23,098 nucleotides of DNA from Microcaldota archaeon (GCA_021823425.1 JAKANX010000002.1:1-23098), one strand, 5' to 3'. Shown: positions 13,527 to 21,682, counted from the first letter of the stretch. Made by a program: numbers and translations. Notes: generated by a model from the sequence alone, not told the origin.

Positions 13527-14480
13527 ATGTTTGAAGGATACGGCAAGACATGGGCGGGCCTCCTCATATACAACGACAACGAGATGAGCCCCCGGCTGTT
13601 CACCACCTACCTGCTCAGCGTTCCGCTCGTCCTTGGCTTCGCAGTTGCGCTGCTGCTCAGGCTCAACCCCTACCTTTCAATAGCCGCAATAGGCGCGGCC
13701 TCGGTGCTGTGCCACCTTGGGGCGTACGTGTACCTCATGCTCGGCGCGGGGGCGCGCGCGTCCAAGGCCGAGGAGTTCCTTCCGGACTTCCTCTCGCTGG
13801 CCGCGAGCAACATACGCGCGGGGCTCACCCCGGACAAGGCGCTCATAGTCTCGGCGAGGCCGGAGTTCGGCCCGCTGGGCAAGGCCGTGAACGACGCGGC
13901 AAAGGGAAGCGTCACCGGAATGCCCCTTGACCAGGTGATGGCCGGGATAGGGGAGAGGCTGCACTCGGACGTGCTGGACAAGACCATTACACTGGTGGTG
14001 GAGGGGCTGCACTCCGGAGGCGACATGGCGGACCTGCTGGAGAAAACGGCGTTCGATTTGCGGAAATTCCGCTCGGTGCGCAGGGAGATAGACGCGATAA
14101 TACTCAATTACGTGCTGTTCATCATGGCCGCGATAACGTTCGGCGCGCCGCTGCTCTACGGCATCTCGTCCTTCCTCGTGGAGATAATGCTCAAGATAAA
14201 GAGCAAGATAGGCGCGGGGGCCGAGGAGGCCAGCGCGATGGGCTCGGTGAGCATATTCAAGGGCAAGCTCGCCTTCACAGCTGACTCGGTCACGCTCTTT
14301 GCCGCGCTCGCAATTACAATAACCGTGTTCTTCGGCTGCATGACCGTCGGCGTGATGTCCTCGGGAAAGAGGGTGGACGGGCTCAAGTATTTCCCCGTGG
14401 TGTGGCTGATTGCGATGGGGATACTCTTCGGAATAAAGGCCGGGCTCGGCGCGGTTCTCGGCGGCCTCATGGGCAGTTGA
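13527..14480 (+). CDS. T2SSF-domain pilus platform membrane protein (TadC/FlaJ-like), second copy
   Basis: This 317-residue polytopic membrane protein is paralogous in layout to its upstream neighbour. Two N-terminal membrane helices (about residues 24-72) precede a cytoplasmic T2SSF domain. Its core reads AEEFLPDFLSLAASNIRAGLTPDKAL, then VEGLHSGGDMADLLEKTAFDLRKF, the GG-x-x-x-LLE motif being typical of TadC/GspF proteins. Four further hydrophobic stretches follow, ending with a Gly-rich helix (GAVLGGLMGS). It is the last gene of the operon. Together the two proteins would supply the pair of T2SSF units that a complete platform needs. Confidence 0.88.
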   Translation: MFEGYGKTWAGLLIYNDNEMSPRLFTTYLLSVPLVLGFAVALLLRLNPYLSIAAIGAASVLCHLGAYVYLMLGAGARASKAEEFLPDFLSLAASNIRAGLTPDKALIVSARPEFGPLGKAVNDAAKGSVTGMPLDQVMAGIGERLHSDVLDKTITLVVEGLHSGGDMADLLEKTAFDLRKFRSVRREIDAIILNYVLFIMAAITFGAPLLYGISSFLVEIMLKIKSKIGAGAEEASAMGSVSIFKGKLAFTADSVTLFAALAITITVFFGCMTVGVMSSGKRVDGLKYFPVVWLIAMGILFGIKAGLGAVLGGLMGS

Positions 14481-14505
14481 AGGGGCGGTTCCTGCTGAAA
14501 GGAAA

Positions 14506-14766
14506 TTGAAAATCGCGCGGGACATCCTCAGGCCCCCCCCCGAGGCGGACAAGGCCGCGTGGGCCAACTTCCAAAAATTCCCTGAAAGCTACAAGCGGAT
14601 AAGGATTGCGTTCATGGAGCGCGGGGGCAGGCACGGAAAAGAGGCGTTTTCCCGGAGCCTCGCGCATTTCATCAAAATGACAGCCAGGGGGCAAACGGAT
14701 TGGATTTGTGAAGGAAACGATGCCCTGAACATTTATATTCGGGGGAATGCAGTTCCAAATGGGTGA
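14506..14766 (+). pseudogene. YdeI-like short ORF, apparently frameshifted
   Basis: The visible frame (TTG at 14506, 86 codons) includes DKAAWANFQKFPESYKRIRI and RHGKEAFSRSLAHFIKMTAR, which resembles the C-terminal region of YdeI/OmpD-associated-type proteins. After MTAR the frame gives QTDWICEG, but dropping one G from the G5 run at 14687-14691 gives GKRIGFVKETMP and a stop at 14726-14728, much closer to the family ending (MTAxNKRxGFVKE). The corrected stop falls just before the TATA box of the next gene, whereas the uncorrected frame runs through that promoter. The N-terminal part lacks a normal start and begins near a C9 run (14533-14541), so it may also be damaged. It is either a decaying gene or an assembly artefact. 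Confidence 0.5.
14732..14739 (+). promoter_or_regulatory. TATA box of the MDR oxidoreductase gene
   Basis: TTTATATT lies 32-39 bases upstream of the ATG at 14771. Transcription from about 14762 would give a leader of fewer than ten bases that includes GGGTGA next to the ATG. Confidence 0.6.
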
Positions 14767-14770
14767 AAGC

Positions 14771-15694
14771 ATGAAGGCAGCTCAGATTGCGAAATACGGG
14801 GGTAAGGACGAGGTGAAGGTGAATGAGATTCCCAAGCCGGCGGTTTCCGAAGGCAGGGTGCTCGTGGAAGCGTACGCCGCGGGTGTGAACCCTTACGACT
14901 GGATGATACGGGAGGGCCACGTGCAGCAAAGGGTTCCTATAGCGCTCCCTGCGACCTTGGGAGGGGACTTTGCAGGGGTGGTGAGCGAGGTAGGGCCCGG
15001 CGTCGCCAATTTCAAGAAAGGCGACGAGGTTTACGGCCACGGGATAGTGCTCGCAGGCAATTCCGGAGCTTTTGCCGAATACGTGCTGGTGAAGGCCGGG
15101 AACATCGCGAAGAAGCCGAAAATGCTGGATTTCATTTCTGCTGCAGCGCTTCCGCTCGTGGGAATAAGCGCGCTGGACGTGCTCACGAACAAGATGAAGC
15201 TTTCCAAGGGGCAGAAAGTGCTCATCCACGGTGCAGGGGGCGGGATAGGCTCTATTGCGGTCCAGATAGCGAAGCACCTCGGAGCCTACGTCGCGGCGAC
15301 CGCGGGCACGGCCGATTTGGAATACGTGAAGGGGCTCGGCGCGGACCTGGCGATAGACTACAAGGCCCGGCGTTTCTATGAAATCCTCAAGGAGTACGAC
15401 GCTGTTTACGATACGGTGGGAAAGGAAACGTACGAAAAATCCTTCCTCGTGCTCAAGAAAGGAGGCGTCCTCGTATCCATGACCACTCCGCCGAACGAGG
15501 CGCTCGCCTCAAAATACGGCGTGCGGGCGCTCTACGAATCCTCGGGCCCGTTGATTGTCACCGAAAACCTGGAAAAGCTCGCGGAATTGGCGGACAAGGG
15601 CGCGGTGAAGGTCCATATAGACAAAATTTTTGGGCTGGGGCAGGCGAGGCGATCGACTACCAGCACTCCGGCCATCCGCGCGGAAAAGTCGTGA
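14771..15694 (+). CDS. Zinc-independent MDR-family NADP(H)-dependent oxidoreductase (frameshifted C-terminus)
   Basis: This is a medium-chain dehydrogenase/reductase of the quinone oxidoreductase group, which reduces quinones or activated alkenes with NADPH. It has the N-terminal KAAQIAKYGGKDEV, the motifs AAGVNPYDW and GGDFAGVV, and the nucleotide-binding loop GAGGGIGSIA (residues 154-163). Catalytic-zinc cysteines are absent. From about residue 293 the frame breaks: the encoded tail reads RRSTTSTPAIRAEKS, whereas the +1 frame from 15646 reads EAIDYQHSGHPRGKVVIKI and stops at 15709-15711. That is the normal ending of this family, so one base (or four) seems to be missing near 15641-15650. 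The ATG at 14771 has GGGTGA 4 bases upstream. The intact gene would overlap the convergent msr gene by 11 bases. Confidence 0.85.
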   Translation: MKAAQIAKYGGKDEVKVNEIPKPAVSEGRVLVEAYAAGVNPYDWMIREGHVQQRVPIALPATLGGDFAGVVSEVGPGVANFKKGDEVYGHGIVLAGNSGAFAEYVLVKAGNIAKKPKMLDFISAAALPLVGISALDVLTNKMKLSKGQKVLIHGAGGGIGSIAVQIAKHLGAYVAATAGTADLEYVKGLGADLAIDYKARRFYEILKEYDAVYDTVGKETYEKSFLVLKKGGVLVSMTTPPNEALASKYGVRALYESSGPLIVTENLEKLAELADKGAVKVHIDKIFGLGQARRSTTSTPAIRAEKS

Positions 15695-15700
15695 TTAAAA

Positions 15701-16582
15701 TCAGGGGTTGAATTTCTTTTTTATCTTCTCTATTTTCGGGCCGATTACCAGCCTGCAGTAGGGCTGGTTCCTGTTGTTCTCGTAATAGTGCATGTGGTAG
15801 CCTTCTGCGGGGTAAAATTTATCCAGATTATCCACTTCCGTCACTATGGGATGCTGGAATTCCTTCTGCGCGGCTTTTATGTATTTTTCGGCCTCCTTTT
15901 TCTGCTTTTCATTCGTGCAAAGGATTATCGAGCGGTACTGGCTCCCGAAGTCCGCGCCCTGCCTGTTCGGCGTGGTGGGATCGTGCGCGGCGAAGAAGAT
16001 TTCCAGCAGCTCCTTGAGGGAAATTTCCTTGGGGCCGAACTCTATTTTCACCACTTCCGCATGGCCCGTGCTTCCGGAGCTGACTTCATGGTAGGTTGGG
16101 TTTTCCTTCGCGCCTCCGGCGTATCCTGAATTCACGGAGAATACCCCCGGAAACATGAGAAATACTGCTTCGGTGCACCAGAAGCACCCGCCCCCGAATA
16201 CAATCGTTTCCAGCTTGAGCTCCTCTTTCGGAATGAACTTCATGGACAATGAATTGACGCAGTGCCTCGCGTTCTTTGGGGTCATCTGCTCGCCCAAGAA
16301 TACGTGCCCGAGGTGCGCGCCGCAGGCCGCGCACTGAATTTCCGTGCGCTGCCCGTCCGCGTCCGGAATGCGCTTCACCCTTCCCTTTATCTCCTGGTCG
16401 AAACTCGGCCAGCCGCAGTGCGCGTCGAACTTGTCCCTTGACAGATAAAGGGGGGCGTTGCACCTCCTGCAGACGTATTTGCCTTCCCTGAAGAAGTTGC
16501 CGTATTGCCCGGTGAAGGGAGGTTCGGTGCCCTTCCTGACTATGATGTCCTCTTCCTGCCTGGTGAGCTTGTTCAGCTTCAT
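15701..16582 (-). CDS. msrBA: Bifunctional methionine sulfoxide reductase MsrB-MsrA
   Basis: This 293-residue fusion repairs both R- and S-epimers of methionine sulfoxide in oxidised proteins. The MsrB half is N-terminal: zinc ligands C38/C41 (CRRC) and C84/C87 (CAAC), with the catalytic C108 in RHCVNSLSMKF. The MsrA half starts near residue 126, with catalytic C133 in GGGCFWC, then SGYAGG, STGHAEVV and HDPTTPNRQGADFGSQYRS. Both active sites look intact. No signal peptide is present, so it acts in the cytoplasm. Its regulatory neighbourhood is short: the start at 16582 faces a small gap before a convergently placed lipoprotein gene, and its end abuts the oxidoreductase gene. Fusions of this type are frequent in bacteria and less so in archaea. 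Confidence 0.95.
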   Translation of the reverse strand: MKLNKLTRQEEDIIVRKGTEPPFTGQYGNFFREGKYVCRRCNAPLYLSRDKFDAHCGWPSFDQEIKGRVKRIPDADGQRTEIQCAACGAHLGHVFLGEQMTPKNARHCVNSLSMKFIPKEELKLETIVFGGGCFWCTEAVFLMFPGVFSVNSGYAGGAKENPTYHEVSSGSTGHAEVVKIEFGPKEISLKELLEIFFAAHDPTTPNRQGADFGSQYRSIILCTNEKQKKEAEKYIKAAQKEFQHPIVTEVDNLDKFYPAEGYHMHYYENNRNQPYCRLVIGPKIEKIKKKFNP

Positions 16583-16637
16583 GCATCAATTGGCGCCCAT
16601 GCTGAATAAAAAGAAATCGGGCGGGAAAATGGCAGAC

Positions 16638-17108
16638 CTACTGGCTGCACTGGCCCCTGAAATAGGCCCATTCCTCGCATTCCTTTCCGTTGGGAAAAAC
16701 GCAGTAGCCCGCCTGGCCTTGGGGCGTGTCCCTTATCTCCAGCGTGCCGTTGTGGCTTCCGCAGTATACGGAGGCGGGGTTCGCGAGGCCGGTGTTCCCG
16801 GAAGGTGCGCTGATTATGCCGCTATCAGTGCAGTTCTCCTCCCACGGCCGTATGCATTTTTGCTTCTGCTCGCACCACGAGTAGCCTGCGGAGCCTATGC
16901 ACCCGTGCGAATCCGAGTCGTTTCCAACCAGCCCGGGAGTGGTGTTTCCTGCAGGGCAGGGCGCGAATTCGCAGTTCGGGCCCGTTCTTCCTACGCTCGA
17001 GCCGTCGGGGCAGAGCTTGGCTTCCTGCGTGCATGCCTGCTGGGGCGGCTGGAGGCAGCCCAAGAGCAGGAGAGATAGCGCCAATGCGCCGAGAATGTAA
17101 AATTTCAT
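16638..17108 (-). CDS. DUF333-domain surface lipoprotein
   Basis: This 156-residue protein has a signal peptide with a lipobox ending at C18 (LSLLLLGC), so it should be lipid-anchored outside the cell. Three Cys-rich modules follow: CPDGSSVGRTGPNCEFAPCP; then GCIGSAGYSWCEQKQKCIRP; and the C-terminal DUF333 motif, NPASVYCGSHNGTLEIRD with CVFPNGKECEEWAYFRGQC. These small modules are found together in secreted proteins of bacteria and archaea; their function is unknown. The ATG at 17108 is chosen over upstream starts because it places the lipobox correctly. It is transcribed divergently from uvrB. Confidence 0.85.
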   Translation of the reverse strand: MKFYILGALALSLLLLGCLQPPQQACTQEAKLCPDGSSVGRTGPNCEFAPCPAGNTTPGLVGNDSDSHGCIGSAGYSWCEQKQKCIRPWEENCTDSGIISAPSGNTGLANPASVYCGSHNGTLEIRDTPQGQAGYCVFPNGKECEEWAYFRGQCSQ

Positions 17109-17138
17109 GCGAACACCCCTCATAGCACTGCTGGCCGG

Positions 17139-17147
17139 CTTAAATAC
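17139..17147 (-). promoter_or_regulatory. TATA box of the DUF333 lipoprotein gene
   Basis: The minus strand reads GTATTTAAG, 31-39 bases upstream of the ATG at 17108, in the 90-base divergent gap with uvrB. Confidence 0.55.
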
Positions 17148-17169
17148 TTTTGTAATTCGTTGGGATAGG

Positions 17170-17177
17170 GTTTTATT
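17170..17177 (+). promoter_or_regulatory. Possible TATA box of uvrB
   Basis: GTTTTATT is centred about 26 bases before the uvrB ATG at 17199, the spacing expected for a leaderless transcript. The match to the TATA consensus is modest. Confidence 0.35.
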
Positions 17178-17198
17178 CCTCCAAAACGAAATCAAACT

Positions 17199-19121
17199 AT
17201 GGACTTTTCCCTTGAATCCCCCTACAAGCCGGCAGGCGACCAGCCCGCTGCGATAGAGAAGCTTTCTTCCGGGGTGAGGAAGGGCGGAATGCAGACTCTT
17301 CTAGGAGTTACGGGTTCAGGAAAAACATTCACGATGGCCAACGTGATTGCAAAATCCGGGAAATGCGCCCTCATACTCTCGCACAATAAAACCCTCGCTG
17401 CGCAGCTTTACGCGGAATTCCAGCAGTTCTTCCCCAAGAATAACGTTGGCTATTTCATTTCATATTACGACTATTACCAGCCGGAGAGCTACATCGCGCA
17501 GACAGACACTTACATAGAGAAGGACGCGCAACGGAACGAGAAGCTGGAGCAGTTCAGGATGCAGGCGACCAGTTATTTGCTTTCGGGCGAGCCCACCGTG
17601 ATTGTCGCATCCGTTTCGTGCATATACGGCTTGGGAAATCCTGGAACTTACGAGGAGATGGGAGTGAATCTCTCGGTCGGGGCGAAAATTGGGCGGAAAG
17701 AGCTCCTGCGCGCACTCGTGGATTTGCAGTATACAAGAAATGATGCGATTCTGGCGAAGGGCTCGTTCCGCATGAGGGGGGACATGCTCGAAATCCTCCC
17801 CCCTTTCCACGACCACGCCGTGCGCGTGTATCTGGAAGACGACACTGTTGAGAAGGTGGAGTTTTTTGATTCCCTCACTGGGGTGAAAAGGGCTGCTGCA
17901 AATTACATGCTGTTTCCCGCGCGGCACTTCGTTGTTGCTCCGGAAGCGAAGAACGACGCACTCGAATCCATACGAAATGAATTGGAGGAGGTTGCGCCGA
18001 AACTCGCGCCCCTTGAGCGGCAAAGATTGGAGCAGAGGACGAAATACGACTTGGAGATGATTAAGGAAATAGGATATTGCTCCGGGATTGAGAACTATTC
18101 GCGGCATTTTGATGGAAGGAAGCCGGGCGCCAAGCCGTATTGCCTGCTGGACTATTTTCCCAAGGATTTTCTCATGTTCATAGACGAATCCCACGTCACG
18201 CTTCCTCAATTGCATTCCATGTACGCAGGGGATTTTTCCAGAAAAAAGAACCTCGTTGATTTCGGATTCAGGCTGCCTTCCGCATTTGACAATAGGCCGC
18301 TTAAGTTTGAGGAGTTCAAATCCTACATGAAAAATCTTGTTTTTGTGTCCGCAACCCCAACTGATTACGAATTGGAGCATTCCTTCCAAGTAGTGGAGCA
18401 GATTGTGCGCCCTACTGGATTGGTGGACCCGGTTGTGGAGATTAGGAAGACCGCAGGGCAGCTTGATGATTTGGTAGCTGAGGTGCAGATGCGGGCTGAA
18501 AAGAAGCAGAGGACTTTGGTTACTACCCTTACTAAACGCATGGCAGAGGATTTGGCGGATTATTTGCATTCCAAGGGGGTGCGGGTCAGGTATTTGCACT
18601 CGGAAATCGAATCGCTTGAGAGGATGGCGATTATCCGCTCTTTGCGACTAGGTGAGTTTGACGTTCTTGTAGGGATAAACCTCCTCCGCGAGGGGCTGGA
18701 CATCCCGGAAGTTTCCCTTGTTGCAATTCTGGATGCGGACAAGACCGGGTTTTTGAGGTCGAGCCAGTCCCTTATACAGACTATCGGGCGCGCTGCGCGC
18801 AATGTTGACGGGAAAGTGATAATGTATGCAGACACCAAATCCGTGGCGATGAAGGAGGCGATAAAGGAGACGGACAGGAGAAGGGACAGGCAGATTGCGT
18901 CCAACAAGAAGCACGGGATTACCCCTAAAACAATCATCAAGCCCGTTGCGAGCCTTATGGGCTTCGGGGAGGAGGCGGTTGTGGAAACGAAATCCCTCAC
19001 CACGAAACAGCGCGAGGAGATGATTCTTCTTTTAGAGGAGGAGATGAAGGCTTCCGCTGAAAGGTTGGATTTCGAGATGGCAATTTCCCTACGGGACAGG
19101 ATACGGAAACTGCGCGCCTAA
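17199..19121 (+). CDS. uvrB: UvrABC excinuclease subunit B
   Basis: This full-length 640-residue UvrB is the damage-verifying helicase-like subunit of bacterial-type nucleotide excision repair. Walker A is GVTGSGKT (residues 36-43). The beta-hairpin that inserts between DNA strands is recognisable at YYDYYQPESY (89-98). Further helicase motifs are FIDESHVTLPQ, VSATP, GINLLREGLDIPEV and QTIGRAARN. The C-terminal UVR domain that contacts UvrC is present (EEMKASAERLDFEMAISLRDRIRKL). UvrA and UvrC are not in the window and would be needed for function. In archaea the Uvr system is generally acquired from bacteria. The gene ends in a 4-base stop-to-stop overlap with the aminopeptidase gene. Confidence 0.97.
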   Translation: MDFSLESPYKPAGDQPAAIEKLSSGVRKGGMQTLLGVTGSGKTFTMANVIAKSGKCALILSHNKTLAAQLYAEFQQFFPKNNVGYFISYYDYYQPESYIAQTDTYIEKDAQRNEKLEQFRMQATSYLLSGEPTVIVASVSCIYGLGNPGTYEEMGVNLSVGAKIGRKELLRALVDLQYTRNDAILAKGSFRMRGDMLEILPPFHDHAVRVYLEDDTVEKVEFFDSLTGVKRAAANYMLFPARHFVVAPEAKNDALESIRNELEEVAPKLAPLERQRLEQRTKYDLEMIKEIGYCSGIENYSRHFDGRKPGAKPYCLLDYFPKDFLMFIDESHVTLPQLHSMYAGDFSRKKNLVDFGFRLPSAFDNRPLKFEEFKSYMKNLVFVSATPTDYELEHSFQVVEQIVRPTGLVDPVVEIRKTAGQLDDLVAEVQMRAEKKQRTLVTTLTKRMAEDLADYLHSKGVRVRYLHSEIESLERMAIIRSLRLGEFDVLVGINLLREGLDIPEVSLVAILDADKTGFLRSSQSLIQTIGRAARNVDGKVIMYADTKSVAMKEAIKETDRRRDRQIASNKKHGITPKTIIKPVASLMGFGEEAVVETKSLTTKQREEMILLLEEEMKASAERLDFEMAISLRDRIRKLRA

Positions 19122-21598
19122 TTTGAATTGCGCTCCATGAACCTTATGTTCGCATCTATGCGCTCAAGCGCCTGTTTCGCCGCAATCCTTATGTCGTCGC
19201 GCATGTTCTTCTTGTTTTTGAAAAACTTTTCCAGCTCTTTTTTGGATTCCCAGTCGGAGAGCGAACCGAATGCGGAAACGCAGCCCCTGAGCATGTGCGA
19301 GGAAGGCGGGTATTTTCCCATCAGCTTTTTCCAGTTCGCGAGCGCCCATTTTTTGTATATGAATTTCCCTTTGGGGTTCGCGCCCGCCATTGCCAATGGA
19401 ATGGTGAGCGAATCTTGAAGCCTAATCTTCCCCCCCAACATAAGAGCATCGCGCAGCAGCCCCTCGTCCCCGAGCATGCCGATTGCGCGCAATGCGGTCA
19501 CCTTTTCCTCAGGGGAGCCGTTGCCCCCGTATATTTCGAGGAATTTCTGGAATTTTTCCCTGCTCGGGCCGCTGTACGCGCTCGCGAAGAACACCGCCGG
19601 CCTCAGGTTGGCGTCAATGCGCCCTTTTTGGAAAACGGATTCCGCTTTCGCGAGCGTTCCCCTCTCGCCGAGCATGCACAGCGCGGATATCGCCGCGGGC
19701 CTGAGCCTGGTGTCCATGCTGCTCTCGCCTTTCTTGGATTCCCATCCCAACCTAGTGAGAAGCTTGCGGTGGAAGGCAATGCTCAACTCCCTTGCGCCTT
19801 GCGCAAAGGGCGCCTTGTGCGCCATGAGATTGAGCCAGCCCAGATGGGAGGATATGCTTGAATTCGCAGGATAGCCGCAATCCATGCAGAAATCCTTCAC
19901 GAAATTTACGTAACTGCCTATGGGCTTTTCCCCCGAGCGCACTGAGGCGAAAAGGTCGTTCTCTATTCCCCATATGTCATGGTCTTCGAGCCTCTTCCCC
20001 CGTATCATCTTCCCAAGAATTTCCAGGTTCTCCTGTTCGTAATCCACCCTGTAGAACCCTGCCTGCCCGTAGTTGAGCTTTATCCATTTCCCCGCGTTTT
20101 TTATCATCGCTTTTTTCTTTTCCATCACCAGCCTTCCTGTCCCTTTTTCGGAAACGTAGGTTATGGGAATTTTCCAGATTCCTGGCATGTTCCCGGAAAT
20201 GGTGAAGCGCTCCTGCGTGAGCTCGAACGCGTTGTCCTTTTTCCTTACGCCGATAATGGGGTAGCCTTCCCTGTTCACCCAGTCCTCCATGATGGTTACG
20301 ACCTTCCTCTGCCCGGACTCCTTTTCCATCGCCCTCCAGAGGTCCTTCTTGGTCGCGTTGGAATACGAATTCTCCTTTAGGTATCGTACGAGCCCTTTCC
20401 TGAACTTCTCCGGGCCCACGAAATCCTCAAGCATGAGTAGCACGCTGCCGCCCTTCTCGTATCCGATTGCGTCGAACAATTCCTCTATCTGGCCAGCTGT
20501 TTTCACGTCCACGCTTATGGGGTGAGTGTTCTTCATCCCGTCTGCAGCGAGCGCGTCGCCGACCGTTTCCAGGTAATAAGCGAGCATGGATTTCCATTCC
20601 GGGAACACCCTTGCGAGCGAGCGGTAAGCCATGAAGGTGGCGAAGCTCTCGTTGAGCCACATGTCGTCCCACCATTTCATGGTAACCAGGTCCCCGAACC
20701 ACTGGTGCGCCATCTCGTGCGCCACCACCTCCGCGATGCGCTGCCTTCCGCCCATGGAGGTGTTTTCGTCCCCCAAAAGCGCGGTCTCCCTGAACGTCAT
20801 CGCGCCCCAGTTTTCCATCGCGCCTGCTGCGAAATCTGGAATTCCAATCAGGTCCAGCTTGGGAAGGGGATATTGGATTACGAAATAGCGCTGGAGGTCG
20901 GCCCACAGCCGTTTGCTGTATTCCAGCGGGAGTGCGACGTATTTGGCGCTTCCCTCCTTGCCCATGACCCTCAGCCTTATTCCCGCTGATTTTCCTTCTT
21001 TTGAATCGAATTTCCCCACTCCCAAGTATAGGAGGTAGGTGGACATTTTAGGGGTTGCTTGGAATTCGACTAATTTCCTGCTTCCTTTCGCTTTCGTGCC
21101 TTTTATGGGCATGTTGGATATCGCTTCCATTCCCTTGTCCACCAGCATGGAGACTGCGAAAGTGGCCTTGAATTCCGGCTCGTCCATGCACGGGAACGCC
21201 GCCCTCGCGTTCGGGGCCTCGAACTGCGTGGTCAGGAGGTAATTGGCCTTTCCCCCTTCCTTGTAGCTGCTCCTGTAGAAGCCGTACAGCTTGTCGTTGT
21301 GCTCGCCTTCGTATTCTATAATCAGGTTGAACTTTCCTTTTGCTTTTTCCTTGAAGTTCAGGGTGATTTCCTCGTCCCCGTATTCGAATCCAGCTATTTG
21401 CTTTTTCCCTGCGCATTCCACGATTGCGGATTTTATCTTGAGCTCCTTGGAGTTGAGCCTTATTGAACGGATTGGCTTTTCCGCGCGCATCTGGATTTCT
21501 GCCCTCGCCCTGAACCTGAACTCCTTGAAATCGGGCTCGAAATGCAATTCGTAATGGAGGGGTTCTGCGCCCGGATGGACGGTGCCGTGTTTTGCCAT
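19118..21598 (-). CDS. M1-family zinc aminopeptidase (gluzincin; tricorn-factor-like)
   Basis: This is an 826-residue cytosolic aminopeptidase that removes N-terminal residues from peptides, probably completing protein degradation downstream of the proteasome. Family landmarks are the N-terminal exopeptidase motif GAMENWGAM (259-267), the zinc motif HEMAH (294-298) with the distal Glu at 317 (LNESFATF), and the preceding beta-saddle domain with PCMDEPEFKATF. The C-terminal helical domain (from about residue 530) is present. The ATG at 21598 follows GGGAG by 8 bases; a TTG six bases upstream is a less likely start. Length and order match the tricorn-interacting factors F2/F3 and related archaeal enzymes. 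No signal peptide is visible. Confidence 0.93.
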   Translation of the reverse strand: MAKHGTVHPGAEPLHYELHFEPDFKEFRFRARAEIQMRAEKPIRSIRLNSKELKIKSAIVECAGKKQIAGFEYGDEEITLNFKEKAKGKFNLIIEYEGEHNDKLYGFYRSSYKEGGKANYLLTTQFEAPNARAAFPCMDEPEFKATFAVSMLVDKGMEAISNMPIKGTKAKGSRKLVEFQATPKMSTYLLYLGVGKFDSKEGKSAGIRLRVMGKEGSAKYVALPLEYSKRLWADLQRYFVIQYPLPKLDLIGIPDFAAGAMENWGAMTFRETALLGDENTSMGGRQRIAEVVAHEMAHQWFGDLVTMKWWDDMWLNESFATFMAYRSLARVFPEWKSMLAYYLETVGDALAADGMKNTHPISVDVKTAGQIEELFDAIGYEKGGSVLLMLEDFVGPEKFRKGLVRYLKENSYSNATKKDLWRAMEKESGQRKVVTIMEDWVNREGYPIIGVRKKDNAFELTQERFTISGNMPGIWKIPITYVSEKGTGRLVMEKKKAMIKNAGKWIKLNYGQAGFYRVDYEQENLEILGKMIRGKRLEDHDIWGIENDLFASVRSGEKPIGSYVNFVKDFCMDCGYPANSSISSHLGWLNLMAHKAPFAQGARELSIAFHRKLLTRLGWESKKGESSMDTRLRPAAISALCMLGERGTLAKAESVFQKGRIDANLRPAVFFASAYSGPSREKFQKFLEIYGGNGSPEEKVTALRAIGMLGDEGLLRDALMLGGKIRLQDSLTIPLAMAGANPKGKFIYKKWALANWKKLMGKYPPSSHMLRGCVSAFGSLSDWESKKELEKFFKNKKNMRDDIRIAAKQALERIDANIRFMERNSN

Positions 21599-21653
21599 GG
21601 CCAATACTCCCGTGCAATCAATTTAATTCATCGGTTTCCCAAATCGCGCACCG

Positions 21654-21661
21654 AATATAAA
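21654..21661. promoter_or_regulatory. AT-rich element possibly serving as TATA box in both directions
   Basis: AATATAAA reads TTTATATT on the minus strand, about 56-63 bases before the aminopeptidase start at 21598. The overlapping plus-strand TATAAATT (21656-21663) ends 20 bases before the ATG at 21683, at leaderless spacing. A further ATTAAATT on the minus strand at 21619-21626 is an alternative for the aminopeptidase. Confidence 0.5.
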
Positions 21662-21682
21662 TTTTACGGCTGATATACGCGC

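Noticed and set aside
16458..17078. 206-codon plus-strand open frame opposite the msr and lipoprotein genes
   Set aside because: The minus strand carries well-conserved MsrB and DUF333 motifs over the same bases.
17460..18599. 379-codon minus-strand open frame opposite uvrB
   Set aside because: UvrB motifs are complete on the plus strand; the antisense product has no family features.
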